A DNA stretch of 64,000 nucleotides, from assembly GCF_030253575.1 (NCBI RefSeq), contig NC_080567.1:30826501-30890500 (forward strand), in the 5' to 3' direction. A program made the position numbers and the translations under genes. This DNA is from Rhododendron vialii. Taxonomy: Eukaryota; Streptophyta; Magnoliopsida; Ericales; Ericaceae. Shown here one piece after another: positions 22,404 to 34,120 of this stretch; within the stretch, counting starts at the first letter, position 1; each line of letters begins with the position of its first letter. A model generated the notes under the pieces. The model was not told where the DNA came from. It searched no databases and saw only the letters and a program-made list of their open reading frames with translations.

Positions 22404-25400
22404 TCTCAGCTGAGAGAATATGCTCTGTGGATTGTAGAAAGACGAAAGTCTTCGCTACCTATCTCTCAGTCTCAAGAGATCTTCCTTGCAGGTAAATGCT
22501 AGCAGTTCTTTAACAGAAGTTTTCGTTTGCAACAGGTGGATAGAATTTTTTTTTTCTGTGATTTTTGTTTTTGGAGTACTTGAGTTAATTTGCATCATAC
22601 TAACTCTATCTTGTTATTTGGTATGTAGAAATGCCTTTGTTACTAAGTGCAATTGCTAGCGTTTTGGTCATGCACGATAAACTGGGGAGTTCAGCTGTAG
22701 ATCTCTTGGCTGTTGTCAGCATTATGGATCCTAAGCTCGGAGTTCCATTGTTGCTAACAGTTTTGTACTACAATAACATATTGTCTGGTAAAGAGTGGTA
22801 ATGAGTGGAGAGTTGCTAACAGTTTTGTTTGGTTTAAGTTTTAGAAAGTTATTTTTGAGAGTTGAGTGGTAATGAGTGGAGAGAGATAGAAAGAGAAATT
22901 TATTGAAAATTGTGCCGAGAGTTGAAAGTTACTCTCAAAGTTGGGAACCAAGCGGAGTGAATGATAGTAGCTTCCATAAAATGTTGCTAAGGTTTTAACA
23001 CATTCTTTGTGTACTAATGATTTCGTGCTAACTTTTGAAGAAATTTTCACTTGTTAATGAAATTGGAAGTCTTTTTCTGCAAACTGTGCTGCAGCTAAAA
23101 CTTTTGGGGATGCTTCCTTCACTTGCTTCACATCCTCTGATGATACCGCTCATAGTTCAGACTATTTTGCCCATGCTTCAAAAGGATGCAAAACCGTAGG
23201 TTACTCATGTCAATCAACTCTGTGTGTATAATTTTTTTTTTCGCTTATTGTGCATATACTCTTCTGATGCTGCTGTGTTGGCATTGTCGTTTCATTTTGC
23301 TGTAAATATGTTGTCAATTTGTATTCTGTTAGCCATTTATAGGATTCTGATGGTATGGCACTATGACTAGTAGTTATTATGCTTGGAGTGGTTTCCAAAC
23401 AAGGTTTCGAGAATGTTCCCATTACACAGTGAAATGCTTGGAGCACACGGTGGGAACATGGTATACAGTAAACCTCTGTTTGAAAGTAATTGTAGCAATC
23501 GAAACGTTGTTTCTTATATATTTCTTTCGTGTTTTCAGTAAGAAGATTAAAAAGCAAATAAGAAATCAGTAAAATTGGAACTTGAATAAACTAGAACCTG
23601 GAAAGAATGGAGTTTTGGTAGGAGACTAGAGCAACTACAACTCATGTTTTACAGCTTGTGTTCTATATGATGCATATTACTTATTGTGTCTCTTTCTTTC
23701 TTTTTTTTGGTCAAACGGAATTATTTATTGTGTCTCTTTAATTGTGAACAAGAGTTACTGATTTGTTAGCATTCCACAAGGCGACACAAAATGGTAGGCA
23801 AAGGGCCAGCAAGCCTAAGCAATAGACTTGCAAGCTTGTGGGAAGAAGTACTTGTGTTGCTGACTATTCCTTGATATAGACGTCCAGCCATTTGGTGATT
23901 GCAGGAATCATAATGGCTGTTAAACCCTTATAATCACAAAAGGAAATAATAACAAGACTATTTACTAGACCGAAGGAGAACGCTAAGGTAATTATTGTAG
24001 CCAAGGTTGTGAGGCAAAGTGTGGCTAGATTCTTCCATAAGCGCGGTATCAGTTTATGGGTGTTGTGGAAACATGACTTCCAGACTGCATAAGGCAACTT
24101 TTGCACCTCAGTTCTGGAATGTCTTAGGAACTTGAGATGCACACCAAGGTTCATGTATGAGTCGTCATTGTTATACTGGAGCGGCGTGAGACACTTTCCC
24201 ACCTGAACGGTCGTGTATTATATGATCTTATTGTTGCAAGAGGTGTGACCTGAACCTGCACAAGTAGTGCCATTGTGCAAACTTCAGTGGGGCCCTCAAG
24301 AGTACTGGTTTGCAACTGTTGTGACAGGCACTGTTATGAATGAGTAACATTTGCTTTTGTATGGGAAGGCTGATCTCTTTCTTTTTGCATTATTGCTGAA
24401 CTAAATCGGCTTCACATCATTGAATTCTTTCCGGACTAAATGCAAACCCTCTGTGTTATTTGTAAGGTATATCTATTCGTTTCATAATGCTTTGGATGTA
24501 GGAAACTGCATAAAAATTCAAGCCAGTCAAGAGTCGGCTATCTAATTGACTTTTGCATTTTGCAAATGACTGTTTGGCATGGAAAACAGTGGACTTTAAT
24601 GTTATGAATTGTCTGCCTCTCTACTCTTTTGGAATTGCACTTTGGTCTCAAATTTTTTATGATTTCAGTACGATGAATTTATTTCGTTGGTAAACACGTT
24701 ATAGCTAATATCTTGTGAAGCTTATATATATTAGTTGGACTTTTGTCTTACTTTTCCAAGAATTCCTTCTTTTTGTAAAGATTCCATTACAAATCCTTCT
24801 TTTTGTGGATTGTTTTGGCCTTGATTTCTCAAACTTGTACGACTTATTTTAAAGAGCTATCAAAACCAGTCCTGTAATATTATATAGATGGACAATGAAT
24901 GAGAAGATGAAGTACTTCCAATTGAATGAGATTGATTCAACCCTCAAAAGATAAATATCTTTTATCCAGCTTGATATAATTTCAAAAATTCAGACATGTT
25001 CAGATCAATGTCGATATTTTGCAGAATGCCAAAGAATGTGTGCTATGAGGGAGTACACGGTCAGGGATGTTTCAAGGTCTATTGATATTTCTTCCCATGA
25101 TTTGTTATGACGGGATTTCGCAGTTCTCTCCCCTATTTAGCAGGAGAGAAGAGAAGTTTTGATAAGAGAAAATAGAGGAAAAGGAGAGCAGAGACACTAA
25201 AAGGATTTGATTCACTTTCTTTGTCTGAGAAGAAAAGTGAGAGTCGCTCAGAAAGATATCTAAAGCCACCTTTAGTGCTTCTACTTCTTCTTTTTTCACA
25301 TCCCAATTGCCTCTCAAAGTATCCCTCCATTTCACTTATTGTAGTCATGGATAGTTTCTGTTGTGAAAGGAGAAGTTTCTATAACATTTCCTCCCCATAC

Positions 25401-26450
25401 TTTCCCTGAAAGGAAGGAGTTATTATTGTTATCCTATCCTCTTCTCTCGCCTCCTAATGACAGAACCTACAGGTAAGCTTTTGGGTTATTCTCGAGGAAA
25501 GGTTATTTTTTAGGTGTTGCTTTGCAGTTTCTGAATGATGTAGGGGAAGAAATTCATAATGAAGATATGATTCTGATTTTCTGGGGATTATTACACGAGC
25601 TAAAAGCGTTGGATATTGAATTTGTTAGTTTAGTTTAGTTTTGGAGATGTCAAGCAGAAGCAGGTTTTTAAGGAACAAGCGAGCTTTTTTCTATGTTTGT
25701 TTTCAGTTCTGCTTATTTTGTGGAGGGAACTTCTTTCCCACCCTCTTCCTCCTCCAATCGTGTCTTTAACAAAAATAAACTTATCAAGCATGGGACTATC
25801 AAAGTACATGACATGTACTGTACTGTAAGCAAATCGCCATTGCAAAAATTTTACAATCGATGGTTGTGCTTTTAGGTTGCATCTTGTAGCAGAAGCACCC
25901 TTGTAAAAGGAGCTTGTGGAGTTGGATTGGGCTTTTCATGTCAGGATCTTCTTACCAGGTTTGAAGCTTCTGACAACTCCAACTTGGGAAAAGAAACGTG
26001 CAAGATCCAAGAAGTAGAAATACTAGGAAGAATTGTCAGGGTCTTATCTCAGATAATGTGCAAGTTATCTCCATCTTTGGTTGATCTTTTAGAAAGTGTA
26101 TCTGTTTGTTTCCCACTGGCTACAGATGATACTGATCCATATTTAACAGCTGAATCGCTGGATGATAACTGTAGTGGTTTAGAGGAAGATATATGGGGTA
26201 TTGCAGGGCTTGTCCTTGGTCTGGGGAGTTCTATTGGTGCTATATACAGGTCTGGGGCTCATCATGTTCATAAGATTAAAGCCTTCATCATATCATGGAT
26301 TTCGAATTCTAATCCTTTAGTACAAAACTCTTTTGGCAGTGAAGCTTTGGATATAGTACTCTCTGTGGGATCTTGTCTCGCACTTCTCTCTGTAGTGGCA
26401 TTTTTTTCCAGAGAGTGGAATTAATAAACAATACTGAACTCAACCAACTT
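22404..26450 (+). pseudogene. RST1 central fragment (pseudogene)
   Basis: Blocks with intact splice sites are 22404-22491, 22629-22787, 23095-23195 and 25876-26424. They read [77 protein letters not shown] and, much further along the real protein, LVKGACGVGLGFSCQDLLTR and DIWGIAGLVLGLGSSIGAIY. These are central parts of RST1. Several hundred residues that should lie between 23195 and 25876 are missing. Between the second and third blocks the phases do not match, and a MITE-like sequence abuts the donor at 22788. Near 26405 a T-run frameshift turns the expected FCQRVEL into a stop, and homology goes on to about 26450. With the C-terminus lying upstream at 15.6-17.7 kb, the order is scrambled, so this copy cannot make RST1. 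Confidence 0.8.
22750..22970. repeat. MITE-like sequence with repeated TGGTAATGAGTGGAGAG motif
   Basis: The motif AGTGGTAATGAGTGGAGAG occurs at about 22794 and 22865. A 16-bp direct repeat, TTGCTAACAGTTTTGT, occurs in the RST1 exon at about 22750 and again at about 22814. Related sequence is found at 45890-46040 and 52431-52618. I take it as insertion of a small DNA element just downstream of an RST1 exon, with local rearrangement. Confidence 0.5.
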
Positions 26451-26517
26451 GACTTGTGTATAAAATCTTCTGCTTTCAACATTTATTACTGAAAGACTTA
26501 TTTTACTTTTAAACTAG

Positions 26518-26627
26518 ACAAATGACCGCTATGAGTTCCCTCTACAACTAGATCTTGATGTAGAGAATGGAAAATATTTGTCGCCTGATGCAGATAGGAC
26601 CGTTCGCAACTTGTATACTCTTCACTG
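26518..26627 (+). pseudogene. Orphan exon of a UBP12/UBP13-type ubiquitin protease
   Basis: After an AG acceptor the frame reads NDRYEFPLQLDLD, then GKYLSPDAD and VRNLYTLH, and runs into a GT donor at 26628. This is the exon of plant UBP12/13 (USP7 relatives) just before the catalytic VHSGGVHGGHYYAF segment. The last codons differ (CAC-TG before the donor) and no neighbouring UBP exon is present. The piece lies 70 bp after the RST1 fragment. Exon limits are kept, so it came as genomic DNA. It cannot be functional alone. Confidence 0.8.
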
Positions 26628-28299
26628 GTATTTTCAGAAATGACTCAATGCACTATGAAGATTTTATTTGGAGATGTCAGGTTGCTTTTTAAATTCACTA
26701 TCTAATAATCTTCTAATATGTCATATCATGGAGTGACTTAAAAGATGGCATGCACCTTATTTCTAACGTAGCTTATGCTTACCAAATGAAGCTCCCTTCC
26801 ACCTTGTTTGGTGGGGAAGTGGCCAAAGTTATGATCATTGGATTTCCCTTGCTGGAAATAGTTTGGATAAGTTGCATCTTTGTACTATATTGGCCACGTA
26901 TGTCAATCATATACTAGAACTCTGGCATTTTAACCCCTCATCCCAGCCAAAAAATTAGAATTAATAAAGATGTATCTTTTTGTTTCCAAGTATCAGTGGA
27001 GATTGCTTTATAATTCCTATTTGGGCTTTGTGTAATTCCACCCTCCAAATAGATGGTATTGTCCTGTGCCATCATTAGATTATGCAATCGGTATTCTGTT
27101 GTTGTCAAGTCATTGATGGCACATCATTAGATTATGCAATTGGTACCGGCCATGAACCACAAAACCAAAGCTCGTAGATCATGCAGCCTAAAAAGAAATT
27201 TAATTAAAACTCTCAAGCCTCCAAAATGACAATTATTATTATTATTTTTTATTCAGAACATTCCCAACCAATAACTTAAACCAACTGGATCCAATCAAAA
27301 GCATGAGGAATAAACATCCCATGAACCAATCAATATCTATGAAACAACAATAATAAAGAGGATCCAAATATTAGACAAAAATGTTTTCAAATGTGGAAGC
27401 AATAAAAAAAATACTAAGCTAGGATGAGACACCCTAAGGAGGTCAACAAACGGAATCCCCGAAATGCCGCCAGAGTCCTTGCCTAACTTCCCAACTTGCA
27501 GTGTTGTTGTCAAGTCATTGATGTTATCAATTTCTTGGATACATTACACAACCAATCATCCTTTACCAAAATCAATGAACATAACATCAAGATTTAAGAG
27601 TACTGTTTATCCAATTTCTCGATTGATGGCACATTATTAGATTATGCAATTGGTATCGTGTTGTTATCAAGTCATTGATGTTATCAATTTCTTGGATACA
27701 TTATACAACTAATCATCCTTTACCAAAATCAATGAACATAACATCAAGATTCAAGAGTACTGTTTATCAAATTTCTCGATTGATCGAAATCAACGGAGAT
27801 GATTAAAATGAGTGCAATGAGTGTTGGAATGTGGATGTGAAAAAATGGAGTTTGGTTCCTTACCATTTTTAGGACTTCTTTGGAAGTAAACAATGAAGTG
27901 GGTGAAATATGGAAGAAGAATAATAAATGAACTTTATTAATCTTCAAAATAGAAGTACAATTGACTAAGACAGTCGAGTGAACGATTACAAGTTATAACT
28001 ACTCTTAGGAAAAGATAAAAAGATAAGCCGTTGAGCGATTGGATGTGTGTCTTACAATGAGGCCTAAAAAGGCTATTTATAGAAAAATAAAGATGTGCAG
28101 GAAAGAACTTTCTAACTTTTTCAATACTCTTCATTCTCCTTTGCTTCCACTTGTCCAAATTAACTTTCCACTAACATCAAAGTGTGTAGAAACATGCCAA
28201 GTATTCTTTTCAACCTCCAAGTGTGTAGGACAATGCCATGTGTCATTTAAACTTCCAAATGTGGAAGAGTAAACTAAGTATACTGCACTTCATTAAAAT
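26628..28299. other. Gene-free stretch with local duplications
   Basis: No gene is seen. It is AT-rich intergenic DNA with a 157-bp tandem duplication and, at about 27060-27150, a related shorter segment (CATTAGATTATGCAAT motif) that recurs at about 27635. A few short frames near the right end have no family features. Confidence 0.45.
27505..27815 (+). repeat. 157-bp tandem duplication
   Basis: Copies start near 27511 and 27668 (for example GTCATTGATGTTATCAATTT in each) and share TCATCCTTTACCAAAATCAA and AAGAGTACTGTTTATC. They differ at only a few positions. The second ends near 27780. Confidence 0.85.
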
Positions 28300-28985
28300 T
28301 GTAGCAGGCCGAGCAAAATGGCTCGTGCCATGCCGAACGAGATCCAGCTGTCCAATCTAGTCTAAATCGTTTTAACCTTGAGGTTCGACGTGTCGATGGT
28401 CCCACAGTCAAAGTTCTGTCAACAACAATTCGTGTAGTCGGCTCGGTCTCCGATCCTGTTACGGTCGTGAATCATGTTCGGCCAGAGACCCTTCGACGGT
28501 CGCACACCACGCTCGGTCCCGAACGAGCGTGGGGCCATCACTCCATCTCACCCACATGGGAATGACAACCTTGGCCACAATGATGAATGTGACGTCATCT
28601 GAACGGTTAAGGATAAGGATATGAGAGAACGTGAAGGTGCCAGCTCATCCTACAAACGGTTACAAAACCCTACCGTGACGTAAGGGTGACCTCAGCCAAC
28701 ACGTGTTGAGCGTAGGTGCAATCTTAGAGGCCAAGTCAGGAGCTCTCTATAAAGACCTCATTATGCCTTCTTCGAAGAGGTACGGACAACACAACCCTAA
28801 AAACCCTAGTTCTTGGTTCTTCGTTCCTTTCTACAAATATACTGATTCTTGTACCGGAGGGCCATTCCGAAGAACCTCCGGTGTGGTCTTTAGTCGTGCT
28901 TTGTTTTGCAGGGTGAGGAGAAGGCCAAGAGCAAATCTCGAACCCTAGGCCCAAAGGAGCGAACCATCTTAACAGGAGCCCTACA
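28300..28985 (+). mobile_element. Solo LTR (gypsy-like) with 5-bp target duplication
   Basis: The 686-bp unit begins TGTAG and ends CTACA, perfect inverted LTR termini, and is flanked on both sides by AAAAT (28295-28299 and 28986-28990). It is GC-richer than its surroundings, has a TATA-like CTCTATAAAGAC at about 28745 and a leader-like stretch after it. No internal domain is attached, so it is the product of recombination between two LTRs. Superfamily is a guess from composition. Confidence 0.8.
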
Positions 28986-29910
28986 AAAATACAAGCAAAT
29001 AAAGGAAATACTAAAACTAGTTATATTATTAATACGAATTAACAAAATAAAATATGAAGTATTCTCATAATCGCCACCTTCCGATCGATCATGTGGGCAT
29101 GCGTGCCCCTTTTTCTTTCCTAGGAAGGGATTCCGTTCTCCTCCTAAAAGAGAAAAGTGCCGGTTCGCGGGAGCGCTTTCAGCTGGACGACAAGCGCTCG
29201 CAAAAATACAGAGTCGCCACTCCGGTTTGAAGGTCCGACACCCAAGGAACCGTATTTCGAAGCACTTGTCGCGCTGTTTGATTTGAAAAAGTTAAGGAAC
29301 CAGTCCGTCATAACCATATCTGGGTTCGGGAGCCAGGTTACGAGAGGGGAAGGGTTTTATGGCACCCCTCTCGCCCAATCCGGAGATCGGTCTCTACTTA
29401 GGCATTTGCGAAAATGTTTGTTTGCGATTCTGTTTGATTAATCAATTTTTTAGCCAATTAGGACGGGGGAACAGTTAATCGAGGATTAATACTGTAACAT
29501 GTTTGCAGGATGTGATAGATAGCATAGATGAGCAGTTAGTATAGGATGAGAACAGACTGCTGTGGGAGTTTAAACAAACTGGGAGGCCCCTGTTTTGGAG
29601 TGACGTGCGTAGGAAGAAACCAGCATGCACTGAACGAGTCACTGCATGCTGTTTACTCATGCGCGCACAACTCCAAGACACGCGCGCGCCGGTGAGCTCA
29701 AACCCACAGCTCTTATTCTCAAACCATCTGGGCTCTGGAAGGACCAATGCACACCCAGGACAAACCACGCAGTTTATAGGCAGCATAATATACAGTTTAA
29801 AAGTTGTAAAGCCCTATAAATTAATAAAACACCCCATAAACAGTGTGGGGACAAAATAATGACCTAAAACTAAGCTACCCGTGTAAGGCCACTCACTGGT
29901 CAGAGGCATA

Positions 29911-30057
29911 CTATCGCGCGACAGAGCCAGTCTGGTGCGCGAGGATGCGCCCTGGCGCACTGTCGCGCGACTGAGTGAGTCTGGCGCGCGATGGTGCACT
30001 CTGGCGCACTGTCGCGCGATGGAGCCAGTCTAGCGCGTGATGGTGCACCCTGGCGCG
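29911..30057 (+). repeat. 49-bp GC-rich minisatellite, array A (three copies)
   Basis: Units begin at 29911, 29960 and 30009. Each holds a TCGCGCGA palindrome, a GGAGCCAGTCT or GAGTGAGTCT segment and a GCGCCCTGGCGC-like or GCACCCTGGCGC end. It is very CpG-rich against an AT-rich background. Confidence 0.9.
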
Positions 30058-30770
30058 GACCAGTATTTGGTTTACACATTTCTGGGTTCTGGGACAGGTC
30101 CAGAATGATCCCAGGGGTACTCCAAAACAGAAGACATGCAAATTGAACTACGACTAGCAATTTTTAACAAAGGAAAGCAGTAAGCTGGTTTTTAACATGC
30201 TTAACAGTGATCTATATACAAAATAAAGCATGAAACAGTAGGACACCAATCCCCACGCGGTCCATCGCATGCAGCACCGGAGTGTCGTGCGAGAGAGTGG
30301 GACCATCGCGCGCTGGTTCCTACCATGACGGTTTTTGAAACCTTGCTAGCTTTAGGGCCAGAACTGGTATTGATTACCAGCCTTGGCCCTGCCAGCCCCC
30401 CTCAGGGATCAGAACAGAAAACAGAACAAAGGAAAGCTATACCTTCGGTTTTGAGTTTGAAAGGTGTTTGAACTTTGATGTTTGAAGGCTTGATTGAGGA
30501 GTTTGAGTGGTAGAAGCAAAGAACAAGCTTTGTTCTTGGATGGTTGAAGTGTGAAAATGGAAGATTGTGAGTTTGGAAGAAAAGCACTAGAGCTTGTGCT
30601 TAGCCTTTCAATTTTTGGAACCCTTTGAATGAAAGACCCATGGGGGTATAAATAGGGAGAGGGGGTGAATCTGGCTGGAAAGAGAGGAGTTCAGGCAGTC
30701 CACGAGGTCTGGCTGAGAGTTGCATCGGTGGTCAACTGTCCTCCTCAGGAAAAGTTGGTGGCAGGTTTGA

Positions 30771-30890
30771 CCGTCGCGCGACAGAGTGAGTCTGTCGCGC
30801 GATGATGCGCCCTGGCGCACAATCGCGCGATGGAGTGAGTCGGGCACGCGATGGTGCGCCCTGGCGCGGGATGGTTGCGCCCTGGCGCAC
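30771..30890 (+). repeat. 49-bp GC-rich minisatellite, array B
   Basis: Two full units (30771 and 30820) of the same 49-bp family as at 29911, plus a partial third. Each unit contains a TCGCGCGA core and ends in CCTGGCGCA or a variant. It lies 0.7 kb from array A in the same orientation. Confidence 0.9.
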
Positions 30891-31366
30891 ATCAGTAGGG
30901 TTTTTGGTTTTTGAAGTGGCTTAGGCTAGGTTAGGTTCAAGGGTTTTGCAAACACTCAAAGCTCAAACACGCTATCATTCCCGGGGTGTTCTTGATCCAT
31001 TTCATCATCGGGGAATCAAAAACCGTAAGTAAACTAATCTGAAAGCCCAGATTGAGGTGTCTACAGATCATTGATAGACGGTGAATATATGGTATAAACA
31101 AGTACATTGTAGACATTTGTAATATATTGCTTGTTTGCAGCATTTTCGTACACAGTGGTGGGGGCACAGTGGACATTATTATGCTTATATCTGACCAATC
31201 CTATCTGATTAGTGGTATTATGTTTGGTTTTATGTTTTGTTTATGATTTTTCATGGTTTGCATGTTGATCTCTCTTTACGAGCGGGAGCCAGATCCACCA
31301 TTCTCCAACAGTTAGTGAGAATACTAAAGACAAGTGTGGCGAACGTGAGTATTTGTATTACACTTG

Positions 31367-31769
31367 GGCTCCGTTTGTTTCGATGTAAAATGTTTTACAA
31401 TGTAAAATATTTTTCTTGTAAAATATTTTTTCAAAAAATAAATTTCAAACTTTTATTTTTCGGTGTTTGGTTGGCACTTGAAAATATTTCCAGAAATCAA
31501 CAAAATAGTGTAGAGAGAGAGAGAGAGGGAACTTAAACGGTGGAGAGATATGAGATTATTGAAATTGAACACAGTGAGAATTACAATAGAAGGCAGCGAG
31601 TTTATTTCGAAAAATAACTTACGGAAGATTTAAGGGTAAGTCATTTTTATCCAATTGATGGAAAATGTTTTACATGTAAAATGTTTTCCTCATTTTTTAC
31701 ACAACCAAATACCGAAAAATAGGTAAAATATTTTATCAGAAAATATTTTACTTCCAAACAAACAAAGCC
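31367..31769. mobile_element. MITE with TTG target duplication
   Basis: Terminal inverted repeats read GGCTCCGTTTGTTTCGATGT on the left and, reversed, GGCTTTGTTTGTTTGGAAGT on the right, both followed by AAAAT(G/A)TTTT. The flanking TTG occurs on both sides (31364-31366 and 31770-31772). The 3-bp duplication suggests a PIF/Harbinger-like origin. Non-coding. Confidence 0.75.
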
Positions 31770-32290
31770 TTGAACTCCTTTTTTTTTTTGACTTGGTACA
31801 AAATAGCTAGAATCCATCCTCATACTATCCCATGGAAGGATCTAACACAAAGATATTTTTATACAAGAGATACACTTTGAGGTAATTCTAAAATTACATA
31901 TGTGACTAATTCTCAAAAAAAAAAAACTCTAGTTCTAGATATTTAATTTAGAATTTCTAAAAACTAGATATTTATATCTTTTTCAATAATATCTTTCAAT
32001 CTTTGAGTTTTGTGAATTGGAGTTTTGCCAATTGGATTTGTTTAGACCTGACTTTCTTGTGCAAAAATACTAAATTGAGTTTATGCTTCAACAACGTTAA
32101 TCATAATTAATATACAACTAAAAAATAGATACACCTAATAACACCAACAAACTATGCTTACATTTCAAAAAAAAGTTTTTAAGATGCAAGATTTTTCCCC
32201 TTTCAAAAACAAAACCCATTTTGTAAGATTGGCTTATTCTTTGTTTTCTCCTGTAGCTTTTGACAAAAAAAAAAAATTGAGATTAAGCCA

Positions 32291-32881
32291 TGGGGAGTGT
32301 TTGATTACCCTACTTTTTGGCTTCTGGCATTTTGATTTTTGGCTTTTTGAATTTTGGTCGGAAAGTGTTTTGAATATGGTAGAGTGTTTAGGAGATACGT
32401 GGAACTGCGCCTGGTTCATGCTTAGAGTCTTATCTTTATTTCTCATCCGGTCCCAAGCCCGGATAAAAGAGGAGGGTTGTGCGTTAGGTAATTGACAGCT
32501 GCTAGCACGTAAAAAAACCCGTCAGATCTTTATGACATGAATCCAAATATGGAGTAAACGGATTTATGTAACTGACCTCAAGTAATTGAGACGCAAGGCT
32601 CGATTTGCTATGGTTTAGGAGATATGTGCATAATGTATTTGCAACATTTAGGAGATAAATGCAAAACATATTATGTAGGTCTTTTTGTTGACTAAAATGA
32701 AAAAAGTGAAAAATGATTAGAAGCCAAAAAGCTCCTCTTCCCCTACTTCTTACTTCCATTCTCTAAACCCAAAAACCAAAATCTCATTTTCGCATAATAA
32801 GTTCTAGAATGAGGGAGCCAAACGGTCAAAACTAAAAAATGAGAATAAAAATATAAAAATTAGGTAACCAAACAGGCCTTG
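32291..32881. mobile_element. TIR element (about 590 bp) with GTTTGGTTACC-like ends
   Basis: The left end reads GGGGAGTGTTTGATTACCCT. The right end in reverse reads AAGGCCTGTTTGGTTACCTA. Sub-terminal segments also mirror each other (TTTGGCTTCTGG against GAAGCCAAAAAG). No transposase. It lies in the upstream region of PYM. Confidence 0.55.
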
Positions 32882-33920
32882 GTTTTGAATTTAAAAAAAA
32901 AAACTAAAATATAAAATGCAGCTGAAAAAGTTACGTAAGAATTTTTTTTTTGTAATTTTTGTTTTTACTGTTTGAATTTTTAACTATAATTTTTTTTTTT
33001 TAAATTTCTCTCGCATGGATGTTTTTTAATCTAAAACGCTCCTATGGCATAGAGAATTAGGAGTAAGATGATGCACTTAATTAACAATTGGTATTCCGCA
33101 ATTGTTCGACTTATTCCTCCTAATAATTAGCCAATTAACTTAACAAACATGATTTTCTTGATGGAAAAAAAGTTTACAGTCATATCATACATTATCTTAT
33201 CAACATGATTTCCTATGTGATTGATGTTTTCAGAGATCTTTTAAAAATAAACGGTTCCAACAATTGTTATAAGTTCGAGAATTTTTTTTGGATAATTATA
33301 AGTTCGAGAATGGCTCAAAAATAACCAAAAACTAAACCCTATCGGAGGGGGAAGAAGATTGGACAGAAGCTCAATTCCTCCTCTCAGTACCCAATAGTAT
33401 TTCCCAGTAGAACTGACCCCGTTCAGTTGCCAGAAAAAGGACCAGAAAGGATGAGAAAACACACTTTTCCATAACTCTTTTCTAGTGTTCAGTTGTCTGG
33501 AACATAGTGGGACCACGTTTTTAAATTTCCTTGCAAAATTTATTTTTTTGTAAAAGTGATCCTGCTAAAAGTACATGATTTCACGTCACGGGAAAGTGTG
33601 CCGCCAAAATAATTGGCGTATAAGAAAAAAAGAGAATGACGCCAATTTGATTTATACAAACTAATTATCAATGGATTTTTTTTTTGCAACAAATAAACAA
33701 CCAAACTTTAGCTTTCCTGCAAAATTCTTTTGTCAAATAAACACTCACGAAAAAACAAATTTATTTTTCTTTTACTGCACTTTTTTCTGAGAATAATTTT
33801 TCTGCACTACATTCCTAACGAAGTGAAACAAATCAAACAGATTGCGACAGAATGGGACTCGAGGGGCCCCCGTCTTTTTTATCAGATAATTGGTCTATTT
33901 TCTTAAATACCAAACTTCCG
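32880..33920 (+). repeat. PYM upstream block duplicated at 14560-15205 (copy B)
   Basis: Same order and orientation of shared segments as copy A. Copy B carries extra sequence, notably 33390-33840. It ends about 270 bp before the PYM start codon and so may contain PYM promoter elements. Confidence 0.7.
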
Positions 33921-34118
33921 AGGGGGGTAAGTGTAAATAAACCCAAATAAAAACCTTGGTCTGAAATCTCGCCCTTCTGAAGAACTCTCATCACTCTACG
34001 CCCAAGAAGTAAACAATTGCTTCTCTCTCATCGGCCTTCGCCGTCTCTTTAATCAATCATCAAAATCAATGAAAGCAATCACTTCCTAAGTTTTTTCCCA
34101 ATTGATTTGCTGCCGTAG

Positions 34119-34120
<2 letters not shown>

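Larger units (their letters stand above)
29090..31075 (+). mobile_element. Large non-coding retrotransposon-like repeat (LARD-like)
   Basis: Positions 29150-29410 carry a motif set I associate with many plant genomes: CAGAGTCGCCACT, GAAGGTCCGACACCCAAG, GTTACGAGAGGGGAAGGG and ATGGCACCCCTCTCGCCC. A long non-coding interior follows with two minisatellite arrays and GC-rich patches, ending near GGTGTCTACAGA at about 31060. No gag or pol frame exists in any frame. I interpret it as a large non-autonomous retrotransposon derivative. The exact ends and target duplication were not found. Confidence 0.5.

Noticed and set aside
23864..24202. 112-codon minus-strand frame between RST1 blocks
   Set aside because: There is no domain, no splice context and no similarity I can name. 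It is likely chance in intron-like DNA.
29911..30890. GC-rich repeats considered as a CRISPR-like array
   Set aside because: The units are contiguous 49-bp tandem repeats with no unique spacers, in a plant nuclear genome.
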